Assembly: GCA_037388505.1 (NCBI GenBank)
Contig: JARRKC010000004.1
Coordinates: forward strand, 186,001 to 250,000
Reading direction: 5' to 3'
From: JARRKC01 sp037388505
GTDB lineage: Bacteria > Acidobacteriota > UBA6911 > RPQK01 > JAPXNP01
DNA length: 64,000 nucleotides
The notes beneath the pieces are model-generated. The model ran no database searches, had not been told where the DNA came from, and saw only the letters and a program-made list of their open reading frames with translations. The position numbers were made by a program, and so were the translations under genes. Of the stretch, positions 1 to 9,474 are shown in pieces. The stretch's first letter is position 1. Each line of letters opens with the position of its first letter.

Positions 1-769
1 GAACCTTCACGTCTTCCAGATTCAAATTCCAGCCGATTCCCCGAGCCAGGATCAAGGACTTTCGCGCCACGTCCGTTCCTGCCAGGTCTTCTCTTGGATC
101 CGGCTCCGTGAACCCGGCTTCCACGGCTTGAGCAACCACTCGGCTGAATGAGGCACCTTCCTGAAGTCGAGTCATCAGGAGACCCAGGGTACCGCTGAAC
201 GTTCCGGCAATCCTGGTGACCTTGTCCCCGCTCGAAATGATCCGGTTCAAAGACGTGATGATCGGCAGGCTGGATCCAACCGTCGTTTCCCACCTGCACA
301 GGGCTGGATTCAAGGTCAGAAATCGGAAGAGCTCCTGATCGGAGGTCAGCGGCCTCTTGTTGGACAGGACCACTTTCCCTCCCCTGCTCAATGCCTCGAT
401 CAGAGCCGGAGTGGTCTCCTCCGTAGCCGTGCAGTCGACGACGAGGCAGCCGGGCCGGCAGAACCGACGGACGAGTTCGACACTTTCCGGGCGAGTCTGT
501 CCCTCCGCATGGTCGACCAGGGATTGCCCGCCCTGTTTCCAGGACAGCGCCGAGCGTAGCACCTCGTCTCCGAGGATCGATCCAGCTTCAGCGCATATCG
601 TCCCCCTGCTGTCGGTCAGACAGACGATCGCCAACTCGAGATTGAATCGCTCGCGGAAAAACGGTCGGCTGTCGAGGATTTGCTTGAGCAGCGCACGCCC
701 GACTCCTCCAAGGCCGAAGACGAGGACTGGGATAGAGCGTGTTGGCAGCAGTCGATTCAAGGAGCGCAA
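1..769 (-). CDS. hom: Homoserine dehydrogenase, partial (3' end outside window)
   Basis: NAD(P)H-dependent reduction of aspartate semialdehyde to homoserine, the branch point to threonine and methionine; cytoplasmic. About 256 residues are visible. The N-terminus reads IPVLVFGLGGVGRALLKQ, a Rossmann GxGxxG dinucleotide site, followed by VVLSNKRPL (conserved Asn-Lys), GTFSGTLG, and the family signature EPDPREDLAGTDVARK. The frame has no ATG before the Rossmann fold. An in-frame TAA lies just upstream, and TTG at 769 follows AAAGGA at a suitable distance, so I chose TTG. The upstream stop also means there is no aspartokinase fusion in this frame, although the DPREDLxGxDVARK signature resembles the ThrA/MetL type. 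Divergent from the SCO1 gene. Confidence 0.88.
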   Translation of the reverse strand, partial: MRSLNRLLPTRSIPVLVFGLGGVGRALLKQILDSRPFFRERFNLELAIVCLTDSRGTICAEAGSILGDEVLRSALSWKQGGQSLVDHAEGQTRPESVELVRRFCRPGCLVVDCTATEETTPALIEALSRGGKVVLSNKRPLTSDQELFRFLTLNPALCRWETTVGSSLPIITSLNRIISSGDKVTRIAGTFSGTLGLLMTRLQEGASFSRVVAQAVEAGFTEPDPREDLAGTDVARKSLILARGIGWNLNLEDVKV

Positions 770-826
770 GAGTTCCTTTTACCACAAGGGGCCGTCTGAC
801 ATTCGACTAAGCGAACTGGCGGGTGT

Positions 827-832
827 GATAAC
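827..832 (+). promoter_or_regulatory. Possible -10 element for a leaderless SCO1 mRNA
   Basis: GATAAC lies 8 bases before the ATG at 841, and no Shine-Dalgarno sequence is present between them (ACTTACTTTC then ATG). That spacing would put the transcription start at or next to the A of ATG. A weak TTCGAC at about -35 is the only partner. This is inferred from spacing alone. Confidence 0.28.
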
Positions 833-840
833 TTACTTTC

Positions 841-1467
841 ATGCTTCGGCGAGGAATCCTCATCTCTCTAGTTCCGACTCTGGGACTGGCCCTGGTTGCC
901 GGCTGTTCGACCAGCGATCATCCCGGTAGCGAATCTGCGTTGCCACGCCTCTATGAGACCCCCCAGTTTCAGTTCACCAGCGAGACAGACCAGCAAGTCA
1001 CCCGAGCTTCGCTGCTCGGTAAAGTCTGGGTGGTCGACTTCATCTTCACACGTTGTGCGGGCCCCTGCCCGCTCATGACGCAGAGAATGAAGAACCTTCA
1101 GGACACACTGAAGACTCGCGGCTTGCTCGGGCCGGATTCGAACGTCCGTCTTGTCTCCATCACCGTAGATCCCGAGTACGACACACCCAAAGTCCTTCAA
1201 GCCTATGGCAAGCTCTGGGGCGCCGACCCATCGGACTGGGTCTTTCTGACCGGTCCGCCCGATACTCTCTTGAGCACGATTCAAACCGGCTTCAAAGTCA
1301 CCGCAGTCAGGGATAGTCCATCCGAAGACATGCCTCAGATTCGCCACAGTACGGACTTCCTCCTCGTGGATAAGAAGGGCTGGGTTCGGAGGATCGCGCA
1401 CCTGGAGGATTCCAACCTCGAAGATTCGATGGCCAAGGATATCGCGACGCTGCTGCACGGAGACTGA
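841..1467 (+). CDS. SCO1/SenC/PrrC family copper chaperone lipoprotein
   Basis: Membrane-anchored thioredoxin-fold protein of the SCO family, which delivers copper to the CuA site of cytochrome oxidase or acts as a thiol reductase. The N-terminus is a lipoprotein signal with lipobox LVAGC (Cys22). The copper ligands are visible: CAGPC (Cys72 and Cys76, the CxxxC motif) in FIFTRCAGPCPLMT, and His169 in IRHSTDFLLVD. Length (208 residues) is normal for the family. It stands alone on its strand before a hairpin and the large glutamate dehydrogenase. No cytochrome oxidase genes are in the window. No ribosome binding site precedes the ATG, so translation may be leaderless. Confidence 0.93.
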   Translation: MLRRGILISLVPTLGLALVAGCSTSDHPGSESALPRLYETPQFQFTSETDQQVTRASLLGKVWVVDFIFTRCAGPCPLMTQRMKNLQDTLKTRGLLGPDSNVRLVSITVDPEYDTPKVLQAYGKLWGADPSDWVFLTGPPDTLLSTIQTGFKVTAVRDSPSEDMPQIRHSTDFLLVDKKGWVRRIAHLEDSNLEDSMAKDIATLLHGD

Positions 1468-1474
1468 TCGGGCC

Positions 1475-1500
1475 CGAATCCGGCTGGCTCGCCGGATTCG
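1475..1500 (+). terminator. Hairpin downstream of the SCO1 gene
   Basis: Perfect 10-bp inverted repeat CGAATCCGGC / GCCGGATTCG with a 6-base loop (TGGCTC), starting 8 bases after the stop codon. There is no T-tract after it, so it is either a non-canonical terminator or an mRNA 3' stabilising stem. Confidence 0.5.
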
Positions 1501-1585
1501 ACAGCGATATGCTTATGTTGAAAGCCGCAGTTGCGGTTCACGTGCGCTCCTCTGACGTTCGCACGAGAAGTGAAAAGAGGTGGCC

Positions 1586-4500
1586 ATGAGCGTCACGCTG
1601 CGCGAGATTCAGTCGTTCATTGAACATCAGGCTCCCGAGTCCGAGGCTGCGCTGCTGCAGAATATCGCGACGGTCATCTTCGAAGAGGCGACCACCGAGT
1701 TTCTCGATCAGTTCGACGAGAGACAGCTTCTGGCGATTACTCGGGGCGCGCTCGACCTGATGAACCAACGTCGGAGCGAACCCGTTCAGGTGCGGGTCTT
1801 CAATCCGAGTCTACAAACTCAGGGCTGGGAGGTCGAACACACGGCGCTGGAAGTCACGCTCGGCGATCGCCCTTTCATCGTGGATTCCATCCGGCTGCAG
1901 CTGAAGCGACGACGAATTCGGCTGCACCACCTGCTGCATCCCATCCTGTCCGTGGAGAGAAACGACAGCGGCACCATTACGGCGGCGTTTCTCCGTCAGT
2001 CGGACAGCACCACATCGGAATCCTACGAACTCTTCCTGATCGATCGCATCACCGACCCGGACCTGCTCCACGATATCGAGCGGGATATCAAGGTGAATCT
2101 GGAGCTGGTCATCGCCGCAACGGACGACTACCAGAAACTGCGGCAGAAGGCGGCGCAGCTTGCCGACGCTTTGCGCAAGGGCACCGAACACGCCGGTACT
2201 TCACGATTCCCAGAGAGTCCGGCGAACCTGGAGGAGTATGCCGAGTTCGTGCGCTGGCTGGACACCGACAACTTCATCTATCTCGGATATCGCGAATACG
2301 ACGTGACCGGTGAGGCCGGAGAGCAACATGCCCAAGTGAGGCCCGAGTCGGGCCTGGGCATTCTGCGTAATGCGAGCCGCAGCCGCTATGCACGCCCCGT
2401 CCCGGTCGACTCGCTCCCCGAGAAGGTTCGCGATCAGATGAAGGGACCGCCCCTCCTGCTCGTGGCCAAAGCGAACTCCGACTCACCGATTCACCGCGGC
2501 GGGCTCATGGATTATGTGGGACTCAAAGAGTTCGACGATGAGGGCCGGTTCATCGGTGAGCGGCGACTCCTCGGTCTGTTCACCTCCCGCGCCTACGCCA
2601 CACCCGTGACCGAGATCCCTATTCTTCGGCTCAAGCTGCGGCGGGTGCTGGAACTCGATCATGCCAAAGCCCGTTCCCACGATTTCAAGCAGATCGTCAA
2701 CATCTGCAACTCCATTCCGCTCGGTGAACTCTTCCTCTTGGGGCCAGAGGAGCTTCATCGCGGCATCCGCGACATCATGAGCATCGAGAGAGAACGGGGA
2801 GTGCGGCTCCAGATTCGGCTCGACCCTCTGCAGCGCGGTTTCGCCGTGATGGTGATCATGCCTCGCGACCGGTTCAATTCGGATGTCCGCAGTCGCATCC
2901 AGGAGTTCTTGACGACGAGACTTCGGGCCGTTCATGTCGACTACCGCCTGGCCATGGTGGGTGAAGATGACGAACAGGTGCGCTTCCATTTCTTCTTCTC
3001 GACTTCGCTGAACTACGACGAACTCGATTTCGCGGAACTGGAGAGGGAGGTCGCCGAGTTGACCCGGACCTGGGATGACCGGCTGCAGGAGTTGCTTCAC
3101 ATAGCGCTCGGTGAGAAAGGGCTTCAGACCGCCCAGAAGTATAGCCGTCTCCTCAGTGAGGGTTACAAGGCGGAAGTACCTGTCGAAGATGCGGCGCGCG
3201 ACATTCAGAACCTGGACGAACTCGGCAATCGGGAATTCCTGATCGACGTCATCAACCCCGAACACACGCGTTACCCCGAACGGACGACGCATCTGCGGAT
3301 CTACCATCCGGGAACCCTGTCCCTCACCGAGATCTTCCCGATCCTGGACAACCTGGGGCTGAAGATCTTCGAACAGATCTCCTACCAGCTTCGCCGGGAA
3401 CACGATCGCCCGGCGGTTTCGATCGACATCTTTCGCGTGCAGACCGACGCAGGTCAGCCCATCGAGATCGACCGGGCCGGAGAACGAGTCAAGGGCGCTC
3501 TGGTCGCGATCCTGACCCACAACGTCCGGGACGATCGACTCAACCGCCTGGTTCTGGGAGCGGACCTTTCGATTCGGGAGGTCGCCCTCCTGTCGACCTA
3601 CCGCGGCCATCTGTTCCAACTCTTGCCTGCCGCGAGTCTGACCTTCATCACTGAAACGCTGCTCAACTACCCCGATTGTGTCGCACGGATTCTGGCCTTC
3701 TTCCGTGCAAAGTTCGAGAGTGCCGCCGAAGGTGATCGCAGCGGTGGAATCGGGGCGGCAAAGGCGAAAGCACTGCAGAGCCTCGACGACGTCTCAACGC
3801 TCCCCGAGGACAATATTCTCCGGTTCTTCATATCGCTGGTCGACGCGACGGTGAGGACCAACTTTTTCCTGGAGAAACCTTTCATCAGCATCAAGGTTGA
3901 GTCACGCCGTCTCAGTCGAATCCCTGAGCCGCGGCCGTACTGTGAGATCTTCGTATCCAGTCCGAATTTCGAGGCGATTCATCTGCGGGGCAGCCGGATC
4001 GCCCGTGGAGGACTTCGCTGGAGTGACCGGCCGGATGATTTCCGAACTGAAGTTCTGGGCTTGATGAAGACTCAGATGACGAAGAATTCTCTCATCGTAC
4101 CGCAGGGGTCCAAGGGTGGATTCGTTCTGAAGGGAGTCCCGGCTGACCGGGCCGAACAGAAGGTTTTCGTCGAAGAGCAGTACAAGACGTTCATCCGCGG
4201 CCTTCTCGATTTGACCGACAACATCCGCGACGGACAGCCCGTTCACCCGGAAGGGCTGGTGATCTATGACGACTATGATCCCTATCTGGTGGTTGCCGCC
4301 GACAAGGGAACAGCAACCTTCAGCGACATCGCGAACTCCGTGAGCGCGGAGTACAACTTTTGGCTCGGTGATGCTTTTGCCTCGGGCGGCTCCCATGGCT
4401 ATGACCACAAGAAAGAAGCCATCACAGCGCGGGGTGCATGGGAGTGCGTCACTCGCCACCTGCGCGAGATCGGACTGGACCCCCTGCGAAATGAGTTCAC

Positions 4501-6418
4501 CGTCGTCGGGATTGGAGATATGTCCGGCGATGTTTTTGGCAATGGAATGCTGTATACGGACAATATCCGCCTGGTTGCGGCTTTCAATCACACCCACATC
4601 TTCGTCGATCCGGAACCGGACGCCGCCGTGAGCTTTGCGGAACGCAAGCGGCTGTTCGACGATCCTTCACTGACCTGGGACGACTATGACCGAAGCAAGC
4701 TGAGCCAGGGTGGCGGAGTCTTTCCGCGGGCGGCAAAATCGATCGCCCTGTCTCCGGAGGCCCGACAGCTCCTGGGCCTCGAAGCCGAGTCAATCAGCGG
4801 CCAGGAGCTGGTTCGACGCATCCTTCAGCTTCGCGTCGACCTGCTTTGGAACGGGGGAATCGGCACCTACGTGAAGTCCAGTTCCGAGTCCAACTCCGAT
4901 GTGGGAGACCCGGCCAACAACGCCGTCCGCATCGATGCGACCGAATTAAGAACCCGCGTCATCGGCGAGGGGGGGAATCTCGGTCTCACTCAACTTGCCC
5001 GGATCGAGTACGCCCAACTGGGCGGCCGCATCAATACCGATGCCATCGACAATTCGGGCGGGGTCGACATGAGCGACCACGAGGTGAACATCAAGATCCT
5101 CCTCGAGCCTGCGGTTCGTGCGAATCGTCTGCCGTTCGATTCACGCAACACCCTGCTCCAGAAGATGACGGCCGAGGTAAGCCATCTCGTGCTGAAGAAC
5201 AATTACTCCCAGGCCTTATGCCTCTCCCTGACCGAGCGGACGGGCGCTGGCGGTGTGCCCCGGCTCGAGTCGCTCCAGCACTACCTTTCCCAAGGTCACC
5301 TGAACCCCGACGTCGAGTTTCTGCCCGATTCGAGAACGCTGGGACTGCGGCGTCGTACGCACCAGGGATACACGCGGCCCGAGTTGGCGATCCTCCTCGC
5401 CTATACCAAGATGAGCGTAAAGGACGCCCTCAGGCAAAGCCGTCTCCTCGATGAGCCTGCGCTCGAGCATCATCTGTTCGAGTACTTTCCTCCGGAGCTG
5501 CGCGAGCAATTCGCCGGCGAACTGGTCCGTCACCAGTTGAGGCCCGAGATCATTGCGACCCGGCTGACCAACTTGATCGTGGACCGCCTCGGGATCGATT
5601 TCGTTCATGGGATTACGGAAGACACCGAGGGACAAGCTTCAGAGGTTCTTCGAGCGGTTCTGGTGACTCACGAGATTCTGGAACTCGACCGGTTGTTCGA
5701 TCGAATCTTCGAACTGGACGCGAGTGTCGAAATCGAAGCCCAGTATCAGGCCATGACCCAGCTCACCGCCGCCGCCAAGAACATTGTTCACTCGCTGGTC
5801 CTGAGTCACGACTACGAGAGCAACTTCGGCGCTTTGATCGATCGTTATCGCGATCCGATTCACACTCTACGTAGTCGGATCGACGAGTTCCTGCCGGCAG
5901 AAAGCGAACGAAAACGCTACCTGGAACGGCGTCGCGAGGCAGTCGAGACCGGCTTCCCGGATGATCTGGCCGCAGATCTGGCCGCATCCGACTACTGGGC
6001 AAGCTGCATGGGTGTGGCCGACATCTGCCGGCATTCGCAGGTACCGCTCGAGAAGGCGGCTCGACGATTCTACGCCATCGGCGACGTTTTCTCGCTGGGC
6101 TGGCTGCGCGACCAACTCACCGGTCTAGAGGCATCGTCTCGGTGGGAGGCGGTGGCCCTCGGAGGAATCGTCATGGATCTCCGCCACGTCCAGCGACAGC
6201 TCACGATCGAATCCTTCCGTCGCAGCCTGGATGATCGATCCTGGCGAACCGAGCTGTTCCAGAAAGAGGGCCGGCTCGTCGAGCGGATCAGCGGCACGGT
6301 CACCAAGCTGCAGAATCAGCGCTCCGTTGATCTGGCAAGCGGGTCGGTCGTCACCCGACTGCTGCTGCAGCTCTTGCGCAGCCTGGAGAGCAGGATCGAG
6401 CAAGTCACCCCAGTCTAG
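1586..6418 (+). CDS. Large NAD-specific glutamate dehydrogenase (GDH2 / 180-kDa class)
   Basis: Oxidative deamination of glutamate to 2-oxoglutarate and ammonium, a catabolic cytoplasmic enzyme of the large (about 1,600-residue) class known from Streptomyces and Pseudomonas. About 1,610 residues. The long N-terminal half carries the regulatory region of this class. The catalytic block near residues 805-845 reads RGGLRWSDRPDDFRTEVLGL and then PQGSKGGF, holding the substrate-binding lysine. Nucleotide-binding stretches VVGIGDMSGDVFGNGML (about 973-990) and VIGEGGNLGLTQLARIEY (about 1125) follow. I chose ATG at 1586 because AGAGG sits 5-6 bases upstream; the in-frame GTG at 1580 overlaps that site. 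It ends convergently with the FKBP gene, sharing the bases CTAG. A second, unrelated glutamate dehydrogenase lies at 10717. Confidence 0.95.
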   Translation: MSVTLREIQSFIEHQAPESEAALLQNIATVIFEEATTEFLDQFDERQLLAITRGALDLMNQRRSEPVQVRVFNPSLQTQGWEVEHTALEVTLGDRPFIVDSIRLQLKRRRIRLHHLLHPILSVERNDSGTITAAFLRQSDSTTSESYELFLIDRITDPDLLHDIERDIKVNLELVIAATDDYQKLRQKAAQLADALRKGTEHAGTSRFPESPANLEEYAEFVRWLDTDNFIYLGYREYDVTGEAGEQHAQVRPESGLGILRNASRSRYARPVPVDSLPEKVRDQMKGPPLLLVAKANSDSPIHRGGLMDYVGLKEFDDEGRFIGERRLLGLFTSRAYATPVTEIPILRLKLRRVLELDHAKARSHDFKQIVNICNSIPLGELFLLGPEELHRGIRDIMSIERERGVRLQIRLDPLQRGFAVMVIMPRDRFNSDVRSRIQEFLTTRLRAVHVDYRLAMVGEDDEQVRFHFFFSTSLNYDELDFAELEREVAELTRTWDDRLQELLHIALGEKGLQTAQKYSRLLSEGYKAEVPVEDAARDIQNLDELGNREFLIDVINPEHTRYPERTTHLRIYHPGTLSLTEIFPILDNLGLKIFEQISYQLRREHDRPAVSIDIFRVQTDAGQPIEIDRAGERVKGALVAILTHNVRDDRLNRLVLGADLSIREVALLSTYRGHLFQLLPAASLTFITETLLNYPDCVARILAFFRAKFESAAEGDRSGGIGAAKAKALQSLDDVSTLPEDNILRFFISLVDATVRTNFFLEKPFISIKVESRRLSRIPEPRPYCEIFVSSPNFEAIHLRGSRIARGGLRWSDRPDDFRTEVLGLMKTQMTKNSLIVPQGSKGGFVLKGVPADRAEQKVFVEEQYKTFIRGLLDLTDNIRDGQPVHPEGLVIYDDYDPYLVVAADKGTATFSDIANSVSAEYNFWLGDAFASGGSHGYDHKKEAITARGAWECVTRHLREIGLDPLRNEFTVVGIGDMSGDVFGNGMLYTDNIRLVAAFNHTHIFVDPEPDAAVSFAERKRLFDDPSLTWDDYDRSKLSQGGGVFPRAAKSIALSPEARQLLGLEAESISGQELVRRILQLRVDLLWNGGIGTYVKSSSESNSDVGDPANNAVRIDATELRTRVIGEGGNLGLTQLARIEYAQLGGRINTDAIDNSGGVDMSDHEVNIKILLEPAVRANRLPFDSRNTLLQKMTAEVSHLVLKNNYSQALCLSLTERTGAGGVPRLESLQHYLSQGHLNPDVEFLPDSRTLGLRRRTHQGYTRPELAILLAYTKMSVKDALRQSRLLDEPALEHHLFEYFPPELREQFAGELVRHQLRPEIIATRLTNLIVDRLGIDFVHGITEDTEGQASEVLRAVLVTHEILELDRLFDRIFELDASVEIEAQYQAMTQLTAAAKNIVHSLVLSHDYESNFGALIDRYRDPIHTLRSRIDEFLPAESERKRYLERRREAVETGFPDDLAADLAASDYWASCMGVADICRHSQVPLEKAARRFYAIGDVFSLGWLRDQLTGLEASSRWEAVALGGIVMDLRHVQRQLTIESFRRSLDDRSWRTELFQKEGRLVERISGTVTKLQNQRSVDLASGSVVTRLLLQLLRSLESRIEQVTPV

Positions 6419-6858
6419 GGATCAGCAGAGACCGTTTCGATCGAAACGATCTGCACGTCGAACTCGAGGTACTTGCCGGCCAGCGGGTGGTTGAGATCGA
6501 CGACGAAACTATCCTCCTTCTCCTCCACGACCTGCGCCCGGAAGGGGGCTCCCAGTCGGGTCCGTCCCTCCACCATCGTGCCTACCGTTGTCGAGGCCGG
6601 ATCGGTGAACAGCGACTTCGCCATCTCATGGAGATTCTCCGGCACGTAGGGTCCGTAGGCCTTCTCCGGCGGAACGACGACTCTGATGCTCTCCCCCTCG
6701 CGACAGCCTTCCAGTCGCTCCTCGAGCCCTGGAACAAGCTGCCCGGTCCCATGATGATAGGACACCGGAGGCGCGCCCTCCGTTGTGTCCACGACCTCGC
6801 CGTCGATCGTCAGACGATAGTGAATCGATACCTTCGTTCCCTTCCTGATGGTCGTCAT
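6415..6858 (-). CDS. FKBP-type peptidyl-prolyl isomerase, SlyD-like
   Basis: Accelerates cis-trans proline isomerisation; SlyD-like proteins also act as folding chaperones. 147 residues. It starts with the FKBP core strand KGTKVSIHYRLTIDGEVVDTT, has the flap-flanking YHHGTGQLVPGLEERLEG and ends with the SlyD/FkpA-type FVVDLNHPLAGKYLEFDV. It lacks the histidine/cysteine-rich metal-binding tail of E. coli SlyD. Paralogous to the protein at 15148-15567, with the same GTxVEGRTRxGxPFRAQV arrangement. It converges on the glutamate dehydrogenase and its stop codon overlaps that gene's stop. Divergent from leuS with about 180 bases between. Confidence 0.93.
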   Translation of the reverse strand: MTTIRKGTKVSIHYRLTIDGEVVDTTEGAPPVSYHHGTGQLVPGLEERLEGCREGESIRVVVPPEKAYGPYVPENLHEMAKSLFTDPASTTVGTMVEGRTRLGAPFRAQVVEEKEDSFVVDLNHPLAGKYLEFDVQIVSIETVSADP

Positions 6859-7040
6859 CCACCCAACCTCACCGTGTCATTCCGTTGTACGACGTCGTGG
6901 GCAGACCCGGGCTCCCCACGACATCCCCACAACACGTTAGAATACACTTCTCTTAACGCGCAGGCGTTGCAGGCCGGCACCCGGCGACTGCGACGAGGAG
7001 GGGCAGGAAGGCAACGGACCGGGCCACTGAGGACGCGACC

Positions 7041-9461
7041 ATGGCGGCGGAATACAATTTCAGTGAGATCGAAACGCGCTGGCAGCGAAAGTGGGAGCAG
7101 GAACAACCATTTGCGGCCAGTGATGACCCTGCTCTGGAGAAGTTCTACGTTCTGATCGAGTTTCCCTACCCTTCGGGCGAGGGACTGCACGTAGGACATC
7201 CCCGCAGCTACACGGCTCTCGATGTCGTGGCACGCAAACGGCGCATGGAGGGCTACAACGTCCTCTTTCCCATCGGGTGGGATGCTTTCGGATTGCCGAC
7301 GGAGAATTTCGCCATCAAAACCGGAAAACACCCTCGGGTCGTCACGGAAAGCAATATCAATCGTTTCCGAAAACAGCTGAAACGCCTCGGGTTTTCCTTC
7401 GACTGGTCGCGCGAGATCAACACGACCGATCCCGAATACTATCGGTGGACCCAGTGGATCTTCCTCAAGCTTTGGAAACATGGGCTGGCGTACAAGACCG
7501 AGATGCCCGTCAACTGGTGTGAGTCCTGCAAAGTCGGGTTGGCCAACGAGGAGGTCGTCGGCGGCGTCTGCGAGCGCTGCGGCGGGAATGTCGTCCGCAA
7601 GAGTCGCAGCCAGTGGATGCTGCGCATCACGCGCTACGCGGAACGCCTGCTCGATGATCTGAAGACGGTCGATTTCCTCGAGAAGATCAAGATTCAACAA
7701 ACCAACTGGATCGGCCGCTCTACGGGTGCAGAGATCGATTTTCCGATTCAGAGTAGGCCCGATCGATCGATGCGGGTCTTTACGACCCGGCCGGACACGT
7801 TGTTCGGAGTGACCTATATGGTTCTGGCTCCAGAACATCCGCTCGTGGAAGAACTGCTTCCTCGTTCGAGCAACCCGGGCGAGATCGAGGAGTACCGGGA
7901 AGCGGCCGCCCACAAGTCGGATTTCGAGCGAACGGAGGTCGCCAAGGAAATCACGGGCGTCGAGATGAAGGGCGTCTACGCCCGCAATCCCGCGACCGGA
8001 GAGCAGATTCCCATCTGGGTTGCCGATTATGTGCTGATCTCCTATGGCACCGGTGCCATCATGGCGGTTCCCGGACACGATGAACGGGACTGGCGTTTTG
8101 CTCGCAAGTACGGGCTTCCCATCGTGGAGGTCATCTCCGGCGGGAACATCGAGGAAGCCGCTTTTACCGAGATCGATCAAGGCATCCTGGTCAACTCGGG
8201 TCCCCTGAATGGCCTCACGCCGGACGTCGCAATCCAGCGCATGACCGACATCGTGGAGTCCGAGGGCTACGGCAAGAAATCCGTCCAGTACCGCCTCCGG
8301 GACTGGGTTTTCAGCCGACAGCGTTACTGGGGAGAGCCCATTCCCATGGTCGACTGTCCTTCTTGTGGCTGGGTACCCGTACCCGAGGATGAACTTCCGC
8401 TGAAGCTTCCCCAGGTCGAACAATACCGGACCACCGAGAGCGGAGAATCACCGCTGGCTCTGCTCACGGAGTGGGTGAACACGACCTGTCCGAAATGTGG
8501 TGAGCCGGCCACGCGCGAAACCGACACCATGCCTCAGTGGGCGGGATCGTCCTGGTACTTCCTTCGCTACGCCGACCCGCACAACGATCAAGCGTTGGCC
8601 GCCCGGGATAAGCTCGAGTACTGGACGCCGGTCGACTGGTACAACGGCGGCATGGAGCACACGACCCTTCATCTGCTCTACTCCCGTTTCTGGCACAAGT
8701 TCCTCTTCGACATCGGCGTCGTGCCGACTTCCGAGCCCTACCTTCGCCGTACCTCGCACGGACTGATCCTCGGCGAGAACGGGGAGAAAATGTCCAAGTC
8801 TCGCGGAAATGTCGTCAATCCCGATGTCATGGTCGGAAAATACGGCGCGGATGCCTTCCGCCTTTACGAGGTCTTCATGGGACCCTTCGACCAGCCCATC
8901 CCCTGGTCGACCCAGGGATTGATCGGGATGAGCCGCTTTCTGCAGCGGGTCTGGGACCTGCAGGAGAAAGTGTCGTGGGAGGCCCCCGGCTCGGCCGAGA
9001 CGAGCCGCATCGTGCATCAAACCATCAAGCAGGTCGGGGAGCGCATCGAATCTCTGAAATTCAATACCGCCGTCGCCGCCCTGATGACGCTGGCCAATTA
9101 CTTCAGTTCTCTCGAGGAGATTCCCAGAGAGGATTGGATGATCTTTCTGCGGCTGATGTCACCGTTCACGCCCCACGTGGCGGAGGAGCTTTGGGCTCGT
9201 CTCGGTCACGCGGATCAGGTTTCCCTGCAGTCGTGGCCTGCGTTTGATCCGGCCCTGGCGGCCGAAGACGAAGTCGAGATTCCGATTCAGATCAACGGCA
9301 AGCTCCGAGCCAAGTTTCGCGCGGCCGCCGACCTGGAGGACGATGAGATCCGGTCACGGGCGCATGATGAGGTGGCCGGCCATCTCGAGGGACGGCAGGT
9401 TCGGAAGGTCATCGTGGTGCGCCGAGGCGACCGGAATCTCGTGAACTTCGTCGTAAGCTGA
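7041..9461 (+). CDS. leuS: Leucyl-tRNA synthetase
   Basis: Class I synthetase that charges tRNA-Leu, cytoplasmic and essential. 806 residues, normal for bacterial LeuRS. The HIGH signature appears as PYPSGEGLHVGHPRSY near residue 44-58 and the KMSKS loop as GEKMSKSRGNVVNPD near 580-590. A zinc-finger-like CESC...CERCGG lies at about 160-182, and the CP1 editing domain includes TTRPDTLFGVTYMVLAPEHP and GTGAIMAVPGHDERD. ATG at 7041 follows a GAGGA stretch. The next gene begins about 8-14 bases downstream, so the two are probably co-transcribed. Confidence 0.98.
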   Translation: MAAEYNFSEIETRWQRKWEQEQPFAASDDPALEKFYVLIEFPYPSGEGLHVGHPRSYTALDVVARKRRMEGYNVLFPIGWDAFGLPTENFAIKTGKHPRVVTESNINRFRKQLKRLGFSFDWSREINTTDPEYYRWTQWIFLKLWKHGLAYKTEMPVNWCESCKVGLANEEVVGGVCERCGGNVVRKSRSQWMLRITRYAERLLDDLKTVDFLEKIKIQQTNWIGRSTGAEIDFPIQSRPDRSMRVFTTRPDTLFGVTYMVLAPEHPLVEELLPRSSNPGEIEEYREAAAHKSDFERTEVAKEITGVEMKGVYARNPATGEQIPIWVADYVLISYGTGAIMAVPGHDERDWRFARKYGLPIVEVISGGNIEEAAFTEIDQGILVNSGPLNGLTPDVAIQRMTDIVESEGYGKKSVQYRLRDWVFSRQRYWGEPIPMVDCPSCGWVPVPEDELPLKLPQVEQYRTTESGESPLALLTEWVNTTCPKCGEPATRETDTMPQWAGSSWYFLRYADPHNDQALAARDKLEYWTPVDWYNGGMEHTTLHLLYSRFWHKFLFDIGVVPTSEPYLRRTSHGLILGENGEKMSKSRGNVVNPDVMVGKYGADAFRLYEVFMGPFDQPIPWSTQGLIGMSRFLQRVWDLQEKVSWEAPGSAETSRIVHQTIKQVGERIESLKFNTAVAALMTLANYFSSLEEIPREDWMIFLRLMSPFTPHVAEELWARLGHADQVSLQSWPAFDPALAAEDEVEIPIQINGKLRAKFRAAADLEDDEIRSRAHDEVAGHLEGRQVRKVIVVRRGDRNLVNFVVS

Positions 9462-9474
9462 TCCTGTCGTGGGG

